A stretch of 64,000 nucleotides of DNA. Origin: Gonium pectorale (lineage: Eukaryota > Chlorophyta > Chlorophyceae > Chlamydomonadales > Volvocaceae). The translations under genes and the position numbers were made by a program. The notes under the pieces are model-generated. The model was not told the DNA's origin. It saw only the letters and a list, made by a program, of their open reading frames with translations, and did not search any database. Shown here in pieces: positions 48,701-60,666 of the stretch (its first letter is position 1; each line of letters opens with the position of its first letter). The stretch is taken from the NCBI GenBank assembly GCA_001584585.1, contig LSYV01000004.1, forward strand, positions 2,260,322-2,324,321. The letters are read 5' to 3'.

Positions 48701-51700
48701 GCTGCCTGGCGCGCACCACGCACACTCGCAGCAGCCCGCGGTGACGGCGCAGAAGGCGCTGGATCTCCGTGTTGTCCTGCTGCGTCTCCTGCAGTTACAG
48801 TTACAGTTACAGTTGGTGTTGTGTCATAACGAGCCGTTCGGTCCAGGACACGTCTGCGCAGTGTGTACACCGATACGAGGAAGGTGCAAACCACAGCGGC
48901 GGCCAGCCGGCGAGCGCACGGAGGGAGAAGTCACGTGAAAGCACAGACCACGCGAAAGCCCACGTCCGCGCGCAGGGCAAGGAACATCTGCGCTTATGGC
49001 GCTTCTCAACACGGCAGCCGGAACTAGCACGGGAGGGACGCATAGACTTCCTGACAATGTGGAATCAGCGGTTAAGTGCGGCCGGCAACGGCATCATGCG
49101 ACGCGTCGGCGCCAACCTGCAGGATGGGCACAACGATGCGCGCCGGCCACACCAGCATCTTGTCAATGACGCCCCGGACAAAGTAGTTGACGACGGGCGT
49201 CACGGCGGCGGGCGCCAGCGAGCCGCCCAGCGCCTTGCCGAAGTCGAGCCGGTACTTGATCAGTGGCGGGCGCGGCATGGTGGCCATGGCAGCCACTGCA
49301 CCGGGCGGGAGAAGGCGCAGCGAGCAGGGACGGATGCGCATCAGCAGATGGCGCGTGCACACTGAGACTGGGCCGCGGGCAGGCAAGAGTTCATCGTGTC
49401 GATCTTCTGAATCCACTTGGGCACGGGCCTGACGTGTCCTGGGCTTAATCCAGTCAAGCGGTGTTGCCTTTCCTGCCTTGGGGCCGCGCAGCGCAATGAT
49501 GTGGCGCTAGCGCAGTGTCGAACCGCGCTTCGAGGGAAGAACGGACTGACAACGTTGGTCGGATCACCTATTTGCATCCGCACATCACCACCAATCTCAC
49601 CAAAGCCCGGCATCCGTGGGACCAGCGGGTTCAGCGTCACCCGCACCGTGGCCGCAAAAGTGATGTCCATGATTCGCGGGCAGAGCTTTTGCCTGCAAGC
49701 GCAAGTTGGCATGCGATTGCCATGGGAATACAACATAGATGCAGCTGAGCACACACATGATCGTAACCAGACGCACGAGGCGCTCATTTCAATGTTGAAG
49801 TAGCAAGCCCTTTGAGAACACAGCTGAACCCCGCGCTTAAGCGCCCTCCAATTCCGAGTACGACACATACAGCCAGCTGCGGTCCAAGGCCTGTCTTGTT
49901 CCGCAACTACCGGAGCACCGAGGCCCCCTGCCACCTCCGCTCTCACCCTCCTGGGATCTCGATGGCCAGCGTGATGTTGGGGTCCCCGCACCACTTGACC
50001 GACACCTCCATCACCAGGCTGTCCTTATCGTCCGGGCTAACCCAAAGGTCTGCAGGGACATGCGGGTGTGAGCGCGCCGTGGCCCAAGCCGAACAACGCG
50101 AGGGCTGAGGACAGCCCCCAGCATGCGGATACTAGCTGCGGATGGCCGCGCATGGGACTGGCGGACTGACGGGTACTCACTCTCAACGCGGATGGGCGCG
50201 GCGCCAAAGGTGAGGTGCTTGAAGCTGATGCTCTTGACGAGCCCAGACAGGCCAGCGGGCAGCGACGCCAGAACGCCCGGCATCGTCTGGGCCGTAATGT
50301 CCTGCACGCCGAGCGGACAGGAGACCATCAGGCGATCGCAGGCGTCGCATAGTAACGCCTGGCGGACGCATGCGTGCGCCTATCTGTCCATGCGCTTGTT
50401 GGCACAGTTCGTGTCCACAGAAGGCCCCGCGGGTGTATGGTTTATGCTTACCAACCACCACCACCACCCTAAGGACCGGCCGCCGTCTCACCTTGATCAT
50501 CTGGCACACGGCCTTGTCCACAAATGGCCACACCTCGCGGATCAGCGTGTTGAGCCACTGCGTAAACAATGCAGAGGTGAGGGCCGTTTTAGTACGTCCG
50601 GCCTAATCTGCACGCTCGCTGCCATGCCTGTCAGGCCGCACCAGTATAGGGGCAAGCAGCTACCTGCTGGGAGCGCAGGAGGGGTATGCTCGACAGTAGG
50701 GACGCGCACACACGCACCTCCATCTTCTCCGCCTCCGAGGCGCTGAAGCGAGCGGGCAGGCCGCCGGCGACCAGCTGCACACCCTTGAGGCCCAGGTTGA
50801 TGCCCAGCTGCGCGGGGTTTGCGCGGGGAGGGGGGCGCCCATACGGGAATGGCGCAAGAAATTCAGGTCGCCATGGGCCTTTCACAGGGCATTTGAACAC
50901 CAGGACTCGGTGGAGCGGTGGAGTTGAGCGAACATGGTGGACGCAAGCTGAAGGCTGGTCGCAGCCCTTGCAGCACGCAGAAGCCAACATGCGGCCGGCG
51001 TTACGGCACAGCACAGCGAGCGCAGCTTTACGTCGCCATACCCCAGACAGCCTCCCCGAACAATGCCGCGCACGGGTACCATGTGTTCTGACTGTTGGCC
51101 AAGCGACTACGCCAGTGCTTGCTCTTAGTGCGGAGATGCATCGCTCAGGCTCTGCCCACCGTCCCACCACACGCATCCACAGCGATGCCTCCTGACCACC
51201 GCCACCCTTCCTCCCCGCGGATGCGATGTGCGGGGCTGACCTACCAGCTCGTTCTGCTCCGTCTTCTTCTTTTTGTTGCAGTAAAACATGTAGCTGAGGC
51301 CCAGCCCAATGGCCAGCCCACACGCTAAGCTGTACAACAGGCGGAAGATGGACGGCATGAAGATTGGAAGGATCAGCAGCTGCAGGCCAACCAGGAGGAG
51401 GAAGACCGCCGTGGCGCCCTGGTCCGTCGTGAGGGTCACTGGGGGGCCCTCCTTGTCGCGCAGGCTGAGCAGCTGCGTCAGCGTGAGATGTGCTTCCTTG
51501 CCAGCGCTCACGTAGGCCTTGCCGGCTTGTTGGGCCGCCTCCGCGGCCGCCTTAGGCAGACCCTTGAGGGATTCGGGCGCAACACCCACTGGCTCCGACG
51601 ATCCTGCAGCCTTGCCAGAATCAGACTCCGCAGTAGTCGCCGATGATTCATGCTGTTGAGACTCCTCGACCGCCCCGGAAGCACTTGGTTGAGATGGTGG

Positions 51701-51994
51701 ACCGTTGGATGGAAAGGGGCGGGCGGGCGAGGCCCGGCCGATGCCCTCGGGAGATAACTCTGGCAGCAACGAGCTTGACTGCACCTGTTCCCGCGGTGTC
51801 GAGGCCTCTATCTCCGTGGGTGCAGCGTTACGCAACTCCGCAACTGCGCTCGCTGGCTTCTCGCCTCCAGCTTTGCTTTCCGTATGAGTGGTCTGTTGAG
51901 ACACAGCCACTGCGTCTTGTTCAATTAGAGGCTTAGGCTGAACAGGAGGGCTAGTGCTGACATCGGGCGGCATTGGAAGCAAGGTTTCGCCCAT
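45798..51994 (-). CDS. Extended-synaptotagmin/plant SYT-like lipid-transfer tether, copy B
   Basis: Same order of parts as the gene at 36309. The start is the ATG at 51994-51992 (MGETLLPMPPDV); a longer frame upstream begins only with GTG. A disordered Ser/Glu/Pro-rich N terminus leads to a membrane hairpin (GATAVFLLLVGLQLLILPIF ... LACGLAIGLGLSYMFYCNKK). The SMP domain reads WLNTLIREVWPFVDKAVCQM, SISFKHLTFGAAPIRVES, LNPLVPRMPGFGE, LIKYRLDFGKALGGSLAP and MLVWPARIVVPIL. A C2 domain follows, then a second C2 with a charged insert (VKQLEQARQRDLRDGKEAEA), then VWLALRWVPCIEVRG. The terminal exon is acidic and Ala-rich (VPEEQADEEEEAAAA) and ends in EAAAL. Several SMP exons are almost identical in DNA to copy A, while the N-terminal exons differ strongly. 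It acts, by family, at ER-plasma membrane contact sites. Confidence 0.88.
48791..48815 (-). repeat. Hexamer repeat (TGTAAC on the sense strand) at a splice acceptor
   Basis: On the minus strand the intron of SYT-like copy B ends with TGTAACTGTAACTGTAACTG followed by CAG and the exon reading ETQQDN. The hexamer repeats about 3.5 times immediately upstream of the acceptor. Confidence 0.85.
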
Positions 51995-53124
51995 TCTGTA
52001 AAGTGAATCCTTGCTAGTGGTATTTATTGTATCCACCTTTGCTTGCGCCTATCGTTTTCGTTATGTTGCCAACATACGGTAACCAAGTATAGCCGCAGCC
52101 GACTTCTCGACTGGCCCAACTTAATAGACCACACGCAAATACAAAACAGTTCCATCGCATGACGCGCGTTGCACCTGCGTACGGCGTGCCGTGCCGTGCA
52201 ACCCTTCAAGGGCTTCGTTCCTCCGCAGTTCGTGGCTCCGCCCAAGGTGGCACTGAAGGGTATCCCTGTGCCATGCCTCCTCCGTCTCCGTGGGCGGGTG
52301 CCCAACCTCGGACAACTTGGGACACTGGTTAATGATGGGATGGGAAGCAAACGCTCAGTGAACACACGCCGAAAGCCCTCCTCGCTTCGGCATGGGAGGA
52401 ACGCAGGCATGGGAAACATAAGGGAGGCGTGACCACGGTGAAGAGCAAGGCATAGTGATAGAGGATGACGGCACACCAGGCCCCGATGTTGAAACAGCAC
52501 GCATGGCCGGCTGCTGAAGGCTGTGTTTCGTTCATGGCACGGCCTGCAGTGCGAGGCTGCGGCCAGTCGAGGTAACCCTATCCGCTGGCATGGCTGCTTT
52601 CGTGCCTTCTGCCGTCTTCTCCAGCGATGTTAGGGATCGGCGGAGACAGAAGAAGTTGGCAGCGTACAAGGTACGGGCCGCCGGTGCAGCTTACGCGACG
52701 CTGCATCCAACAGGTCTCAGTAACTTTGCAAGTGTTACGTTCCTCTCTTCAAAACTTTCCGTGCAAGCCGTGACACCCTGCTTGTCTTACACCAGTTTCC
52801 CCAGGAATACTTTCCCCGAAAGAAGCATCAACTGATGTTTAGACCTTGCGTTGGCTCTTTCGCTTACACTAGCCTATCGGTTCCGCAACGATCACTTCCC
52901 GGGCTGCCGAACATGTTCACAGCGTCTCTGCAGTCATCGCGATCAAGGTGCGATGCGGGAGGCTCTCTCATATGTTTCTCAGCACGTTGTCGCATGCAAG
53001 GAACAGCATGCGCCTGGAAAGGGCGCCAGGGCGGCCCGCGGGTCGGTATCGGTATTAGTGACCCTTGGGTCTATGCGGGTCTTCCGCCTTTGACGCCTTC
53101 TGTTGTGTACCTGAAGTTGACTCG
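51995..53124. promoter_or_regulatory. Intergenic region between divergent SYT-like copy B and PFL genes
   Basis: About 1.1 kb that must hold both promoters. A plus-strand frame at 52590-52670 (MAAFVPSAVFSSDVRDRRRQ, ending at a GTACGG donor) looks like a genuine first exon. Its phase does not fit the first clear PFL exon, so its gene is unresolved. A 5' UTR/alternative exon or a separate small gene are both possible. Confidence 0.4.
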
Positions 53125-56100
53125 ATGTCTCACCTAATGGTGTGGGCGCAGAGGCGTGCTGTGCACGTCGGCTCCCGGCGCTATCCCGGCGCCTCCCTGT
53201 GGAAGACTGAGCCATCCGACGATTGTCGCTACCTTGCCAGGCGAGGGGTAAGTCAAAACTTCGCCGTTGTGCCAATTGCTTGGAGAACCTTTTATGTTTT
53301 GATATCGCAGTGCGGTGCATCCGCCTGGGACCGGCTCGGGGGCCTCGCGGACTTTCGCACGCCCTGCCGCTGCCGCGACATCGGTGGTATGCGGACCCGG
53401 CCTGGTTCCCGCAGGGCCTCTGCCGGACCTGCGGCCCAAGCCGCCAGTCGACACGGGGATCGACACCCAGGCATACATACAGGTATGGCTGTCTCGCGTA
53501 ATCGTTTGCAGGGCTGGTTGTGCGACTTGTTGCTCCCGAGCTGCGCATATCCCGACTCCCAAGGGTGACGACCCTCAGCATGCTGCGCCCTGTGGTCAGC
53601 TGGTTGGTCACATCCTAAATCCACTACGTCCCCAGCCTCTTCACCTCGCGGTTGCGTTGGAAGGTGCTCCTCGCCGCCTTCCGTGCTTTCCCTCGTTGTG
53701 TACGCCCTACCGCCCGCCGCGCCCGGCGACCTTGCCGCCCCACATCCGCTGTCCATGGCCCCCCCGGCTTTGACTGACGCGTAACCTGTAACTAACATCG
53801 CAGCGCAACTGGAAGCCCTACTATGGTGACGCCAGCTTCCTGGCAGGGCCGACCGAGCGCACGCAGACGCTCTGGTCGGAGCTGCGGAGGCTGATCATGA
53901 AGGAGGTAGGTGTGCCTGTGCCTTCCGCAGGCCCAGGGGCTAACGGCTGCCCGACACGACAAGCCTGCACGGTTCGAGCCGTCGTGCGCTGCTGCAGGCG
54001 GGCAGCGTGGGCATGGTCTCTTCTTTCTATTGTACACACTGACGACTGCCTACGTGCACCGTGCACAAGTGGTGGTCAGCAAAGCAGCGCGTCCTTCACG
54101 TGGGTGGTCGATTGCATTGGTAGTCTTCGCAGTGCACGCCCCTGGAAGGGCCCTGCACACGCCCTCGCATCCCACAAGAATATCACGGACCCTCTTTCGC
54201 TCCTCCCTCTCCCCCTAGCTGGAGAAGGGCGTCCTCGACGTGGACCCCAGCAAGCCCTCCACCATCGCGGGCTTCGGCCCCGGCTACCTTGACAAGGAGC
54301 TTGAGCAGGTGGTGGGGCTGCAGACGGACGCGCCGCTCAAACGCGCCATCAAGCCCCTGGGAGGCATCAACATGGTCAAGGCGGCGCTTGAGTCGTACGG
54401 CTACACGCCCGACCCGGAGGTGAGCGGCGGGCGAGACGGGGACGGCGGGGTCAGAAGAGACTTGCAGCCGCTTGCCTGGACGTTTATTTCGCCTTGTTGT
54501 TTGTCTAACCTTGAGTCCAACCGTGGGGTCGCCGCTCCCCTCCCGCCCGCTCCCCAGGTCGAACGGCTGTACACGTCGGTGCGCAAGACGCACAACTCGG
54601 GCGTGTTTGACGCGTACACGGACGAGATGCGCGCAGCGCGCAAGAGCGGCATCCTCACTGGCCTGCCGGATGGCTACGGCCGCGGTCGCATCATCGGCGA
54701 CTACAGGTGCGAGCCGGTGTGTGAACGCTTCGCTTGACGGCTTGGCTTGGCAAAAAGAGTTCTAACAATGACCCCTTGCTCTTGTAATCAACATGCCGCA
54801 ATGCCTGAAACTCCTGAAACCGTGCCGCAGGCGTGTCGCCCTGTACGGCGTGGACGCTCTGATCGCCGCCAAGAAGACTGACCTGAAGCACAACCTGCTG
54901 GGTGTGATGGATGAGGAGAAGATTCGGCTGCGGGAGGAGGTGAACGAACAGATCCGCGCGCTCAACGAGCTCAAGCAGATGGCGGCCGCCTACGGCTTTG
55001 ATATCAGCAAGTGAGCAAAGGACCATGTACGAACGCGGGATTGTGGCCAGGGATTCCTGATTGAGCCTCGCCTCTTGATGCCCATAGCATAGAGGTTTGC
55101 TGACTGATGTCTGCGGTGATGGCTGAACCTCGCAGGCCCGCCAAGAACGCCCGTGAGGCCGTGCAGTGGCTGTACTTTGCGTACCTTGCAGCAGTAAAGG
55201 AGCAAGGTGCGTGGGTCAACGTGTCTCAGCGCCGAGTTCTGCAGCCCACTAGAAGCGTACATTCGGGAGCGCCAGCCCCATACGTTGGCGAGTGGACCGT
55301 TGCAAACTGCTGGGCGAATTAGCAGGGCGCGCTGGCACCATGTCCCCACCCTTGGCTTCCTGAGTGGAGAGAAATGGAGCTGCATGATCGGGCCCTGACC
55401 TGGCTCTCCCTACTGTCCTCTCTCTCTTCCCATCCCAGACGGCGCCGCCATGAGCCTGGGCCGCATTGACGCCTTCCTGGACACCTACTTTGAGCGCGAC
55501 CTGGCCTCGGGCGCCCTCACTGAGGTGGAGGCGCAGGAGCTGATCGACCATTTCGTCATGAAGCTGCGCATCGTCAGGTGGGGCGGGGGGCACATGGGCA
55601 GGAGGGAATTGAGGCGTCGTCACGACATACTCAACCTCCACTTGCGCACGAGGGCAGTGCCCTCAGGGTGGATATTGTCCTGTACGGACTCTCGGTCGGC
55701 CAGAAGGAAAAGCCACAAACCCAAAGGGCGCTTCGGCAGACCCCGGCTTCTGGGTAAGATCGCCTGCTTGGACAACCGATTGGACGCCAACACGGCGCCA
55801 AACCTGTCGGGAAACGGGGTCCACGCGTCGTCGTCCAGTGCGCTAAAAGGGCTCTACTTTTCATCCCGGCGCGTTTACTTACGTTTCAAACCAGACAGCA
55901 GATCCAGCAGAATGTAAAATGAATACCCAGGTGCTGCAACGCAGTTCATCGTTCCCCGCTGCACTTGCAGGCACCTGCGCACGCCCGAGTACAACGCCCT
56001 GTTCGCGGGCGACCCCACCTGGGTGACCTGCGTGCTGGGCGGCACGGATGCCGCCGGCAACCCCATGGTCACCAAGACCAGCTTCCGCATGCTCAACACG

Positions 56101-59100
56101 CTCTACAACCTGGGCCCTGCGCCCGAGCCCAACCTTACCATTCTGTGGAACGAGAACCTGCCCCAGCACTTCAAGGACTTCTGCTCCAAGGTGTCGCTGG
56201 ACACCTCGTCCATTCAGTACGAGAGCGACAGCCTGATGAGCCGGCTGTTCGGTTCGGACTACTCAATCGCGTGCTGCGTGTCGGCCATGCGCGTGGGCAA
56301 AGACATGCAGTACTTCGGGGCGCGGGCCAACCTGCCCAAGCTGCTGCTCTACGTACTCAACCAGGTGCGCGGCGCGGCTCGCATCGGCAGCCGTCCGGTC
56401 CTGCGTTGGTAGCATGCACCCGTAGAGGGATTGTCCATGGATGGGCCGCGTGCCTTGAATGAGGTTTTGCATCTGATGAGTGAGCGCATGAGTGAATGTT
56501 GTTCTTGACTCACACTCCCCCCTGTTGCATACCTGGGGCCCCCACAAACAGGGCCGCGACGAGGTGACGGGTGACCAGGTGGGCCCCAAGTTCGCGCCCG
56601 TGCGCAACAAGGACGCGCCGCTGGACTACGAGGAGGTCGAGGCCAAGCTGGAGGACGGTGAGCGTGCTCAGAGGGCATCGCGACGCCTACTCTAGGAGGG
56701 CTCGGCGTACAGATGACTGAGATTACTCCACCTTTTGGTATGCGTGTCTTGGTCGCCTTTGTGATGCGTGCCTTGTTCGGGTTCCTGATGCGTTTGCGCC
56801 CGCTGCCCTGTGCACAGGCATGGAGTGGCTGGCCTCCCTCTACACCAACACGATGAATATCATCCATTGTAAGTGGACGCGTGAATGGGCATGAGCTTCA
56901 CTAGCCTTGAAAAGAGAGAACCAGAAACGGGGAAGGCAGCCTCTACGGACATACACACCCGAGGATGTGCTGTTTCCAGCAGGGCGCCGAGTACAGGGCA
57001 TGGCGGGCGAGGTATATGAGCAGACGTGCCCTCCCGGTGTGTCACCAGAGTAGTTACCTGACTGTAAGTAGAGGGTGCGAGGGTCCGGCGAGCGGTTGAC
57101 GAGGTAACCAGTCCATCGGCGGCCAGAGGTTACCATTCGCGGGGCGCCCAGCCCGCACCCCGAACGCCGATTGGCGTAATACAGTCCTGGAATGGACGAC
57201 AAAGACATGGGAGTCAGGAACCGTCTGCGCTCGAAGCAGTCGCGGGCATGTGGACATGGTTGGCGCGCAGAAGCAGGCCAAAGCACTCCCGTCCCCGTAG
57301 TTGGCCGCCGATGGACTGGCATGAAAGAGAGGGGCGGTAGTCCGCACGGGCGAGGTGGAGGGGCCCGGGTACGGCAGCGGGTCCTACGTGCACGGGCTCG
57401 GGGTAACGGGGCAAAGGAACGCGGCGACGGCGATACAGCCAAGGTCCCAAGAGGGACCGGCGGCGGTCTGGAGGGCAGATCCGCACCGCCTGAAGGGGCA
57501 CGTGCGGAACAGCGGCCAATGCATGCAAATAGGCACAGAGGCAGGGATGCAGAGGCAGGGATGCAGAGGCAGGGATGCGCAGGGACGGCGTGAACCAAAG
57601 ACAGTAGTCACACGAGGGACAGCCGTGGCCACGGTTTGCGTCTTGCATGCTCCGACTCGACGCGCTGTGTATCAACGACGCCAGCGTGCATACAATGTAC
57701 TGCTTTGCTCCGCTGCTTGAGGCAGTCTGGACGTACTCCTGTGTTTGTCCCATGTTCCCATTGCTCCGCAGACATGCACGACAAGTACAATTACGAACGC
57801 ATCGAAATGGCTCTGCACGACACGCACGTCCGCCGGCTGCTTGCGTTCGGCATCTCGGGCCTGTCTGTGGTGGCGGACTCGCTGTCGGCGATCAAGCACG
57901 CCAAGGTGACGCCCGTGTACGACGAGCGCGGCATCATGACGAACTTCGTCATTGACGGCAGCTTCCCCAAGTACGGCAACGACGACGACCGCGTCGACTC
58001 GATTGCAGAATGGGTGGCGTCCACGTTCTCCCAGAAGCTGTCCAAGCAGCACACCTATCGGTGAGAGGTACAGGTGGAAGGCACGTTGCCTGAGCTCCTG
58101 CTTTAAACAGATGCGGCAACGCGATAAGTCGGCCGCCAGGCGCCAGCCGCTGATCGGTCTTGAGGGTCTGGAATCCTTGCATGCCGGCTTTGCGGCAGCG
58201 TGCCCTCGGCACTATACTCGTCCCAACACTTGTCCAAACTCGCCCTGCAGCAACTCGATCCCGACGCTGTCGGTGCTGACCATCACGTCCAACGTCGTGT
58301 ACGGCAAGAAGACAGGCAGCACGCCCGACGGTCGCAAGAAGGGCGAGCCCTTCGCGCCGGGCGCCAACCCCATGCACGGCCGGGATACGCATGGCGCGCT
58401 GGCATCCCTGAACTCGGTCGCCAAGCTGCCGTACACGAGCTGCCTGGACGGAATCTCGAACACCTTCACGCTTGTCCCTGAGGTGCGTGGCGTCATCATG
58501 GCACCTGATCAGTAGTATGAGATTGCTTGAGGGTCGTCCATGGAAGGGCAGCGAGGCAACTGATCGTCTGCAACAATGAGATCACCCCAACTGGAATCGA
58601 ACGTCGGACGGGCAGGGTTCCAGCGTGGACTGACCCGCGGGTCACATCTGGGCTGGGAAACAACTCCACCCGTCACCTGTCGTGCTTTGTACCCGCCCCC
58701 CCTGGAAACGTTGCACCTTCGGGTGTGCAGGACCTTAGAGGCGGGCTCTACCTTTCTTTGAAGACTTTTCTCTTTTTTGAACTCCATGGTCTTCTGCTGC
58801 TTACCACCTTTCTTCATTACGTTGATGTTTGCCATACGTTTTGCACTTAGGTGCTCGGCAAGGGCGGCGAGGCCGAACGCGCATCCAACCTGAGCAACAT
58901 CCTGGACGGCTACTTCGCCAACGGAGGCCACCACATCAACGTCAACGTGCTAAGGCGTGACATGCTCATGGACGCCGTCGAGGTGAGGGGCCGCGAGGGT
59001 GCAAGCTCCAGATGGCTTGAACTGCTATGGTAATACCTATTGTGTGCTAGCGCACACGATCAAAGCCGTGACATGGCTTGGTAATTTGCGCACTGATCCG

Positions 59101-59362
59101 CTTTCTATCGCCGAGCCCACCCCGTACGGTGGCCAATCACGCATGTGGTAGCTGCGTGATCAGGTACAGATACGAATTACAGGCTCCCGTGATCCCGCGC
59201 CCATTGACTCCTGCTGCTCCCTGTCCGTCCCATCCTGTGCAGCACCCCGAGAAGTACCCTGGCCTTACCATCCGCGTCTCGGGATACGCCGTCCACTTCG
59301 CCCGCCTGACGCGTGAGCAGCAGCTTGAGGTCATTGCCCGCACATTCCATGACACCATGTGA
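53125..59362 (+). CDS. PFL1: Pyruvate formate-lyase (formate C-acetyltransferase), copy 1
   Basis: Glycyl-radical enzyme converting pyruvate + CoA to acetyl-CoA + formate; in chlorophyte algae it acts in mitochondria and chloroplast during anoxia. Thirteen exons from 53804 to 59362 join in phase (721 residues), preceded by an exon at 53311-53482 with [14 protein letters not shown]. Key parts: [15 protein letters not shown], the active-site cysteine pair in [17 protein letters not shown], the substrate-loop region [20 protein letters not shown], and the radical glycine in [12 protein letters not shown] near the C terminus. The length matches the bacterial enzyme (about 760) plus an Arg/Ala/Ser-rich organelle leader. 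The first exon (53125-53240, [20 protein letters not shown]) is tentative: it keeps phase only with a GC donor (CAG|GCGAGG), because the nearby GTAAGT donor at 53248 would break the frame. Intron 56869-57771 is inflated by a repeat insertion. The partner activase (PflA) is not in the window. Confidence 0.93.
53748..53795 (+). repeat. LINE-like 3' tail remnant in a PFL intron
   Basis: The stretch (CCATGGCCCCCCCGGCTTTG and on to CGTAACCTGTAAC) closely matches the end of the LINE fragment at 45199-45241, including the GTAACCTG-type terminal repeat. It lies just before the 53804 exon. Confidence 0.55.
56906..57315 (+). repeat. ~400-nt dispersed element, copy 1, in a PFL intron
   Basis: It aligns along its length with 60293-60666. 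Shared blocks include TACACACCCGA/ACAGACCCGA, the GTTTCCAG/GTTTGCAG core, GGCATGGCGGGCGA, CAGTCCATCGGCGGCCAG and GCAGGCCAAAGCA. It contains no coding frame, so it is probably a non-autonomous transposon or MITE-like sequence. It accounts for most of the extra ~720 nt of this intron relative to the second PFL copy. Confidence 0.7.
57536..57577 (+). repeat. 14-nt minisatellite, three copies
   Basis: The unit CAGAGGCAGGGATG is repeated three times without error inside the enlarged PFL intron, just after the dispersed element. Confidence 0.9.
58676..58790 (-). repeat. Dispersed element, partial copy, antisense in a PFL intron
   Basis: Read on the minus strand it gives GAGAAAAG, GAGCCCGCCTCTAAGG, GCACACCCGAAGGTGCAACG and TTTCCAG, matching the left end of the copies at 59450 and 60293. 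It lies in the intron 58483-58850. Confidence 0.65.
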
Positions 59363-59449
59363 GACTGCAAGCCGGCGCGGCGCGTGCGGAACGTCGGCGC
59401 GCAGGGGGCAGATGGGCAGACAGTGCGACTGTGGCAAGCCACACTGCTG

Positions 59450-59545
59450 AAAAGAGAGAGAAATCTGCGAAGAAAGAGGGAGCCCGCCTCTGCGGTTATA
59501 CACACCCGAAGACGCGACGTTTCCAGTAGGGCGGACGGGTACTGT
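59450..59545 (+). repeat. Dispersed element, partial copy (left end)
   Basis: Contains AAAAGAGAGAG, GAGCCCGCCTCTGCGG, TACACACCCGAAGACGCGAC and GTTTCCAGTAGGG, matching the left ends of the copies at 56906 and 60293. The right part is absent. Confidence 0.65.
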
Positions 59546-60292
59546 TGTGCCGCATCCTCTTAGGGCGACGTGTGTTGCGTGTGGGCTACGTGTGTGGGTC
59601 CGCGGCAATTAAGATCTTCTGCGAGCTATGTACGTACGGCGTTTCAAGGCGGGATGGGGGGGGGTGCGCTGCGCTACTGCTTGTCTGCTATGAAGGGCTG
59701 GGTGTGTTGTTGTGACAGCTGTACGCGCGGCGCTTAGCGGCATCGAGGCCTGCTGCGGGCCATTATGTTGGTGATTGGCGGTGTCTGCTCTAATGGGCTT
59801 TGTGATGCACCTGGCTGATTCCTTCTCTGTGGGAAAGGTTACCGGCAGGACAGGCCATGCTGAATGCGGGCATGGCCCATATGAACGTACTGCCAGAGAG
59901 AAGTGCGGGCACAGGCTGCATAGTCAACACCAGTGATAGGGCGTGTCACGAGTTACGCGTTGAAGGCCCAAGGGCGTGTTGCGACTTGCGGTTTGAGCCA
60001 GTGCAGTCGTCGGCGGGACGGCGCGCGATGGCTTTCGTACGAACGTCATCAACGTGTTGATTGTGTGTTCAAGTTGCGAGAGATGAGCACATGCTTGACC
60101 GCTTACCGTACCTGCCATCTGATAGTTGTAGGCAGACGATGCACATTACATCGTGCATTGCGAGAAACGGGGTAGCTATTTTCGTTGTTTGTGGCCGACA
60201 TCCCAGTGAAATCCACAGCTGCACGACATGCCTTTCATGTGTGGGTGACACTGTCCTGTAAGAGTCGTGCTTACAATGCAGTCCTTCGCGGG

Positions 60293-60666
60293 AGATGAAA
60301 GTAAGACAGAGAAGGGAATACAGACCCGAAGGTGCGACGTTTGCAGTAGAGCACCGAAGACAGAGCATGGCGGGCGACGAAGTCGAGCAGACTGGTGTAC
60401 GAGTGTGAGCAGCGGCGAGGGTCCTGGTGAGCGAGCTCTAGAAATGGCAGACCCGGTGGGCGCGGCGTGCGGCGTAGGTATCAGTCCATCGGCGGCCAGC
60501 GGTTACTTGACGTCCAGCCCGCAACCCTTGACCGCGGGGCGGCGTATTATACACCTGGGAAGAACAGGTCGGCGGAGTCAAGCAAAGGCGGTTCATGCAG
60601 CGGTCGCAGGCGTTGAGACATGTCGACGCGCAGATGCAGGCCAAAGCAGTCCCTCCCCCACATGCA
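60293..60666 (+). repeat. ~375-nt dispersed element, copy 2, between the PFL genes
   Basis: Second near full-length copy of the element seen in the PFL intron at 56906. Matching blocks appear in the same order and at similar spacing. No terminal inverted repeat is obvious by eye. Confidence 0.7.

Noticed and set aside
52169..52432. An 87-codon plus-strand frame upstream of PFL copy 1
   Set aside because: No recognised family, no splice partner in phase, and an overlapping frame of similar quality exists on the other strand.
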